A stretch of DNA of 64,000 bases, from positions 1-64,000 of the forward strand of contig JAFXCH010000054.1 in assembly GCA_017516485.1 (NCBI GenBank), written 5' to 3'. Below the pieces are notes generated by a model, which did no database searches, had not been told where the DNA came from, and saw only the letters and a list, made by a program, of their open reading frames with translations. Shown in pieces: positions 60,481 through 64,000 of the stretch. The stretch is from Clostridia bacterium (GTDB taxonomy: Bacteria > Bacillota > Clostridia > Oscillospirales > Acutalibacteraceae). Each line of letters opens with the position of its first letter. The first letter of the stretch is position 1. A program made the position numbers and the translations under genes.

Positions 60481-62085
60481 TTAACCTTCAAGGTCTCTTT
60501 CTTTTTTATTCTCAGCTGAAATTGCCTTCTGAGCAGCTTTGACCTTATCGAGAGCAGCAGCATCACCGTCTGTAATCTCAGCATTCATAAGAGCACGTCG
60601 AGCCAGAAGCTCCTCATACATCTTATCTCGTTTCTTACCGGAGAGGTCATAGAAGAGGAGCGGAATAATACCGAGTGTAGTGGTAACAAGAGGAAGAACC
60701 GTACACATTGCAAACAGCCAGAATTTCGTATCGTCTGTCTGAGCAGAGCCGCTGGCATAAGCATTGATGTCGTAACCGATCCATTTCTTAAATAAGGTCT
60801 TAAGGAAGTTACTGAAGGTGCCTGAAAGCTTCTGTGCAAGGCCCTTTGCCGCAGAGGTCATAGCCTCAGTACGGTAGCCGTTCTTCCATTCACAGTAGTC
60901 CATAGCCTCATTATACATTTCGCTCGGTATAACACTGCGTACACCGTAGAAGAACATATAGAAGGTTTCCTGTAATGCAAGTGCTATACCCATCGGAATA
61001 ACCTTTTTGTAAAGACCGTTTTTCTTGCCGCCTATACAGCCTAACAGGAAAACAGGGATATATGTAATATCGATGCTGTACTTACCTAGGATAGCAAGCG
61101 CACGTGTAGATAATCTCTTGCGGAACCACGGAACAAGTGCATAAGAAAACGGATGAACGATCGCACCGGGGATACCGACGATATTGCCCAAGCTTGCAAA
61201 ATTGAGAACATCGATAAAGTAGTCCTTCTTACTTCCGCTGAACAGTGAGAAGCTGCTGAGTGTATCGGAAAGCGTAAGAAGAAGAATAGGCTTGTTGTTA
61301 ACGATTGATTTGATACCCTCTTTAATACTCGGGGTCTCAATTGACTGCATAACACGTTCTTTTGCCATTGTAGCAAACCAAAGTGCGGCTATACCGCTTA
61401 CGAGTGAGGTGAACACACCCATACCCATAAACACGCCTTTGTATGCATTTTCGAAATTACCCTTGGCAATAATCTGGTTACCTATAAGGTCGAGCACAAG
61501 GTCCATAATCTGCTGAGGTAGATTTTCGCCCAAAAATCCTGAAAAGAACTGAGCCTGTGTTATCAGCCTCGTTCGTTCAAGCGGGTTAGGCGTAATAGTA
61601 GCAAGCATACCCGTCTGAGCAAAGCCGCGGAATGTACCGCCTGTTTCACGAAGAATGGCAAGCACAAGATAGAAGAAAAACTTTGCCATTGATGTGGAAG
61701 AAGCTGTAGGGAAAATTGCAGGCATAAGCCAGTAGAGGCAGGTTGCCAATGTGCCCGGAATACCGAGAACAATAAGATAAGGTTTAAACTTACCCCATCT
61801 TGTACGTGTTTTATCAACCAAAGCACCGGTGAAAGTATCGTTAATAATATCCCAAATACTGTTTATAAGGTTTGCAACAGCCTGCAAGCCAAGATCCATT
61901 TTAAATATTGTTGTAATAAATCGCTCTGAATAGGAATTGATATTAAAGCTCTGAGCCATATCAAACACAACATAACCGACAGTTTCTTTAGTGCCGACAT
62001 AGCGTCTGTTCTGCTTGGCATAAAAGTCTTCCGTATACTGGTCGTTTTCAATAGGCTCTTTTACTTTTTTATCTTTTTTAGCCAA
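60481..62085 (-). CDS. GPH-family (MelB-like) MFS sugar:cation symporter
   Basis: About 534 residues from the TTG at 62085 that follows GAGGGGGC; a longer frame lacks an RBS. Twelve membrane helices are expected. GPH marks include WDIINDTFTGALVDKTRTRWGKFKP in the first cytoplasmic loop (the D-x-x-x-D ... R-x-x-G-K-x-R/K-P motif), LERTRLI in the central loop and long hydrophilic ends. Members take up melibiose, xylosides, glucuronides or similar glycosides with Na+ or H+. Given the GH36 alpha-galactosidase and mannosidases in the window, an oligosaccharide is plausible, though the gene is far from them. The insert of about 60 residues near YDINAYASGSAQTDD is unusual. Confidence 0.85.
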   Translation of the reverse strand: MAKKDKKVKEPIENDQYTEDFYAKQNRRYVGTKETVGYVVFDMAQSFNINSYSERFITTIFKMDLGLQAVANLINSIWDIINDTFTGALVDKTRTRWGKFKPYLIVLGIPGTLATCLYWLMPAIFPTASSTSMAKFFFYLVLAILRETGGTFRGFAQTGMLATITPNPLERTRLITQAQFFSGFLGENLPQQIMDLVLDLIGNQIIAKGNFENAYKGVFMGMGVFTSLVSGIAALWFATMAKERVMQSIETPSIKEGIKSIVNNKPILLLTLSDTLSSFSLFSGSKKDYFIDVLNFASLGNIVGIPGAIVHPFSYALVPWFRKRLSTRALAILGKYSIDITYIPVFLLGCIGGKKNGLYKKVIPMGIALALQETFYMFFYGVRSVIPSEMYNEAMDYCEWKNGYRTEAMTSAAKGLAQKLSGTFSNFLKTLFKKWIGYDINAYASGSAQTDDTKFWLFAMCTVLPLVTTTLGIIPLLFYDLSGKKRDKMYEELLARRALMNAEITDGDAAALDKVKAAQKAISAENKKERDLEG

Positions 62086-62203
62086 AAACTCAGCCCCCTC
62101 ACTTAATATTTTATACATTATAACATGCAAGATACGAAATTTCAAGTTGTTTATTGCTTTAATACGATAAACAATTCTAAACTTTTGTTTATAATTATTT
62201 TTA

Positions 62204-62230
62204 ATAAATATAAATACCGATGCATACCTT
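62204..62230 (+). promoter_or_regulatory. Possible SigE-type promoter of sigK
   Basis: ATA (62204-62206) and CATACCTT (62223-62230) are separated by 16 bp, close to the mother-cell SigE consensus (ATA, 16-18 bp, CATACA-T). SigE control of sigK is established in Bacillus; here it is inferred. Confidence 0.35.
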
Positions 62231-62254
62231 TAAACAGTATATGGAGGTGTGCAA

Positions 62255-62944
62255 ATGCTGACCGAACTTTTATCCTCAGTGTTTTCAAATCTGCTCTATT
62301 TCACGCTTCACCTGCAAAACGGCAGTTCATTTCCGAAGCCCTTGAATGCCGCCGAAGAGAAAAGCTGCTTTGAAAAAATGAAAAACGGTGACAAGGATGC
62401 CGCTAAAGAATTGATTGAACACAATCTCAGATTAGTTGCTCATGTCACGAAAAAGTATTATTCTCTTACCGCAGACAGCGACGACCTGATTTCAATCGGG
62501 ACAATAGGACTTATAAAAGCGGTAAACTCGTTTGATTACGAAAAAGGAGCAAGACTCGCAACCTATGCTGCAAGGTGTATAGAAAACGAAGTGCTGATGT
62601 ACCTGCGTAGTATGAAAAAGACATCACAGGATATATCGATGAGCGAGCCTATAGACACAGACAGCGACGGTAATCCCCTCACCTTCAGCGACGTTGTATA
62701 CGAAGACGACACAATAGCGGATGATATCGACCTGAATGAAAAAACTCAAAAGATATATAAATTTGTAAATCAGATGAAAAGCCCTGCCGAAAAAGAGATT
62801 ATCATCCTCAGATACGGACTATATAACAAAAAGCCGTTGACACAACGCGAGGTTGCACAGCGGCTCGGAATTTCAAGGTCGTATGTATCACGCATAGAAA
62901 AGCGAGTGCTTGAAAGAATGCGTGACTTTTTAGAAAATCAGTGA
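62255..62944 (+). CDS. sigK: RNA polymerase sporulation sigma factor SigK
   Basis: 229 residues from ATG 62255 after GGAGGTG. A hydrophobic pro-region (MLTELLSSVFSNLLYFTLHL) is typical of pro-SigK and must be removed for activity in the mother cell. Region 2 contains HNLRLVAHVTKKYYSLTADS, DDLISIGTIGLIKAVNSFDY and GARLATYAARCIENEVLMYL. Region 4 contains LTQREVAQRLGISRSYVSRI. The late mother-cell sigma factor drives coat and late spore genes. The gene is continuous, with no skin-type element. Its stop overlaps the stop of the convergent carrier gene by 7 bp. Confidence 0.95.
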   Translation: MLTELLSSVFSNLLYFTLHLQNGSSFPKPLNAAEEKSCFEKMKNGDKDAAKELIEHNLRLVAHVTKKYYSLTADSDDLISIGTIGLIKAVNSFDYEKGARLATYAARCIENEVLMYLRSMKKTSQDISMSEPIDTDSDGNPLTFSDVVYEDDTIADDIDLNEKTQKIYKFVNQMKSPAEKEIIILRYGLYNKKPLTQREVAQRLGISRSYVSRIEKRVLERMRDFLENQ

Positions 62945-64000
62945 TAACCCACAGCGTATCCGATAAGAAGCAATGCACTTGTGGCAGCAAGGTTTATTGC
63001 CTGGAATTTCCAAGAGAATTTAATCCACTTGCCGTAGCTGATATTTGTAAGGCTGAGCGCAATCAACAAAGCGGCATTCGTCGGATAAAACACATTAGAA
63101 AAGCCGTCGCCGAATGCAAATGCAACAACGCAAAGCTGAGGGTCAATAGAAAAAAGCTGAGCCATCGGCACAATAAGCGGAATCAAAAGAAAAGCCTTTG
63201 CAGAACCGGAGCTGATGAAGAAATTCATCACAAGCACTATGAGGTATACAAACAGTATGATTACCGCACGCGGCATTGTATCCATCGTTTCAACAGACCA
63301 GTGCAACACAGTGTCAAGAATCTTGGCTTCGGTAAGTGTGTATTTAATTGAACTTGCAAGCAGAAGCAGTAATACGGCGGGCAGAATATTTACAATACCC
63401 TTACCGAAAAAGCGTGCAAGACCCGAAACCTTCATACCTGAAAGCAGAACTGAAGAAATACCTGAAATAAGGAACATAACCGCAACGATAATCATTGTAT
63501 AATCCTGCAGAGCGGTTATAAAGGTTGAGCTGAGAACAAGCAGAATACCTGCACCGAGAATTGAAGCAAAACAGACAAGTGCCCTGTCCATACTGCGTTT
63601 TGGTATAAACGCAATATTATCGGCAGTAACCGCGGGGTTTTCGTGCTTCTTTGCATAGCGGTAAAGGAAAAGAATAAGAATTGCGTAAATTACAACAAAG
63701 CCAATTAAACGAAACCATATTCCCGAAAACATCGGCAGACCTGCAAGCTGCTGTGCAACACCGACAGTAAACGGATTACAGACGCCGGAAGCAAAACCGC
63801 AGCCTGAAGCAAGCAGGCTCATACCCATACCGGTCATAGTGTCCCAACCAAGGCTGACACTGAGTGCCACAACAATAGGGACCATAGGTATACACTCTTC
63901 AAATGAACCGATAAACGCGCCCATAGCCATAAAGAAAAATGTTACAATCGCAAGCAACTTATACCTTGCATTGCCGAATCGGTTGACAATTTTGTCGAGC
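62938..64000 (-). CDS. YfcC/DcuC-type membrane carrier, partial (runs off right edge)
   Basis: At least 354 residues; the frame is open to the window edge and lacks its N-terminus. About nine membrane helices remain. Family marks are the P-M-V-P-I near the first helix, SLLASGCGFASGVCNPFTVG (the conserved G-x-G-x-x-x-x-N-P-F/Y-x-x-G segment), MNFFISSGSAKAFLLIPLIVP and FAFGDGFSNVFYPTNAALLI. This is the YfcC/C4-dicarboxylate or amino acid antiporter-like family (DcuC/ArsB superfamily). The substrate could be a basic or small amino acid, or a dicarboxylate. It overlaps the sigK stop tail to tail. Confidence 0.85.
   Translation of the reverse strand, partial: LDKIVNRFGNARYKLLAIVTFFFMAMGAFIGSFEECIPMVPIVVALSVSLGWDTMTGMGMSLLASGCGFASGVCNPFTVGVAQQLAGLPMFSGIWFRLIGFVVIYAILILFLYRYAKKHENPAVTADNIAFIPKRSMDRALVCFASILGAGILLVLSSTFITALQDYTMIIVAVMFLISGISSVLLSGMKVSGLARFFGKGIVNILPAVLLLLLASSIKYTLTEAKILDTVLHWSVETMDTMPRAVIILFVYLIVLVMNFFISSGSAKAFLLIPLIVPMAQLFSIDPQLCVVAFAFGDGFSNVFYPTNAALLIALSLTNISYGKWIKFSWKFQAINLAATSALLLIGYAVGYH

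Noticed and set aside
62255..62944. Skin-type element interrupting sigK
   Set aside because: The frame is continuous from the pro-region to region 4, with no recombinase nearby.

Overview
The window looks like chromosomal DNA of a spore-forming, anaerobic gut-type Clostridia, probably Oscillospirales/Ruminococcaceae-like. This rests on an uninterrupted sporulation sigma factor gene (sigK), a YlmC/YmxH-type PRC-barrel gene, a dockerin-bearing secreted protein, large BspA-like and FIVAR/InlB-repeat surface proteins, host-glycan glycosidases, and strong AGGAGG-type ribosome binding sites with several TTG starts. TAG, TGA and TAA all act as ordinary stops. No rRNA, tRNA, CRISPR array or prophage was seen. 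The assignment is inferred from gene content, not from a marker gene.

Layout. 0-8.4 kb: the start of a secreted glycosidase-like protein (cut by the left edge), two large surface proteins sharing a signal peptide, and a TetR regulator with a near-perfect operator/promoter. 8.6-15.9 kb: alpha-galactosidase (GH36), exo-alpha-1,6-mannosidase (GH125), a secreted metallophosphoesterase, a TraB/GumN-type lipoprotein, a beta-propeller protein and a decayed metallophosphoesterase. 15.9-30 kb: a MacB-like ABC pair, a phosphatase/FkbM-methyltransferase/HAD operon, a ketopantoate-reductase-like enzyme, a ribbon-helix-helix regulator facing a membrane-protein operon, a RAYT (REP-associated transposase), a heterodimeric ABC exporter, an alpha/beta hydrolase and a YfcE-like phosphodiesterase. 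30-35.7 kb: an ECF sigma/anti-sigma pair and a GH38 alpha-mannosidase broken by one amber codon. 35.8-41.1 kb: purine operon purE-F-M-N-H behind a leader with a possible attenuator. 41.4-47.1 kb: a tandem array of small secreted proteins, three of them paralogs, separated by REP-like palindromes. 47.1-52 kb: PEP-utilising enzyme, SDR fusion and 4'-phosphopantetheinyl transferase. 52-60.4 kb: two giant secreted proteins (one with a dockerin and a probable cohesin-like module) and a tiny secreted amphipathic peptide. 60.5-64 kb: GPH/MFS sugar symporter, sigK, and a YfcC/DcuC-type carrier cut by the right edge.

How it works together. The glycosidases (GH36, GH125, GH38), the GPH symporter and the many surface proteins fit a cell that harvests mannose- and galactose-containing host or plant glycans. 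Surface proteins dominate the accessory DNA. Several end in a short aromatic amphipathic helix, one with a Cys/His cap, and a 62-residue gene encodes little more than a signal peptide plus such a helix. This tail is my best candidate for an undescribed surface-attachment or membrane-targeting system.

A second candidate is the RAYT/REP system. Short palindromes with a 5' GTAG foot lie around the window, and two inverted copies sit in frame inside the transposase gene itself.
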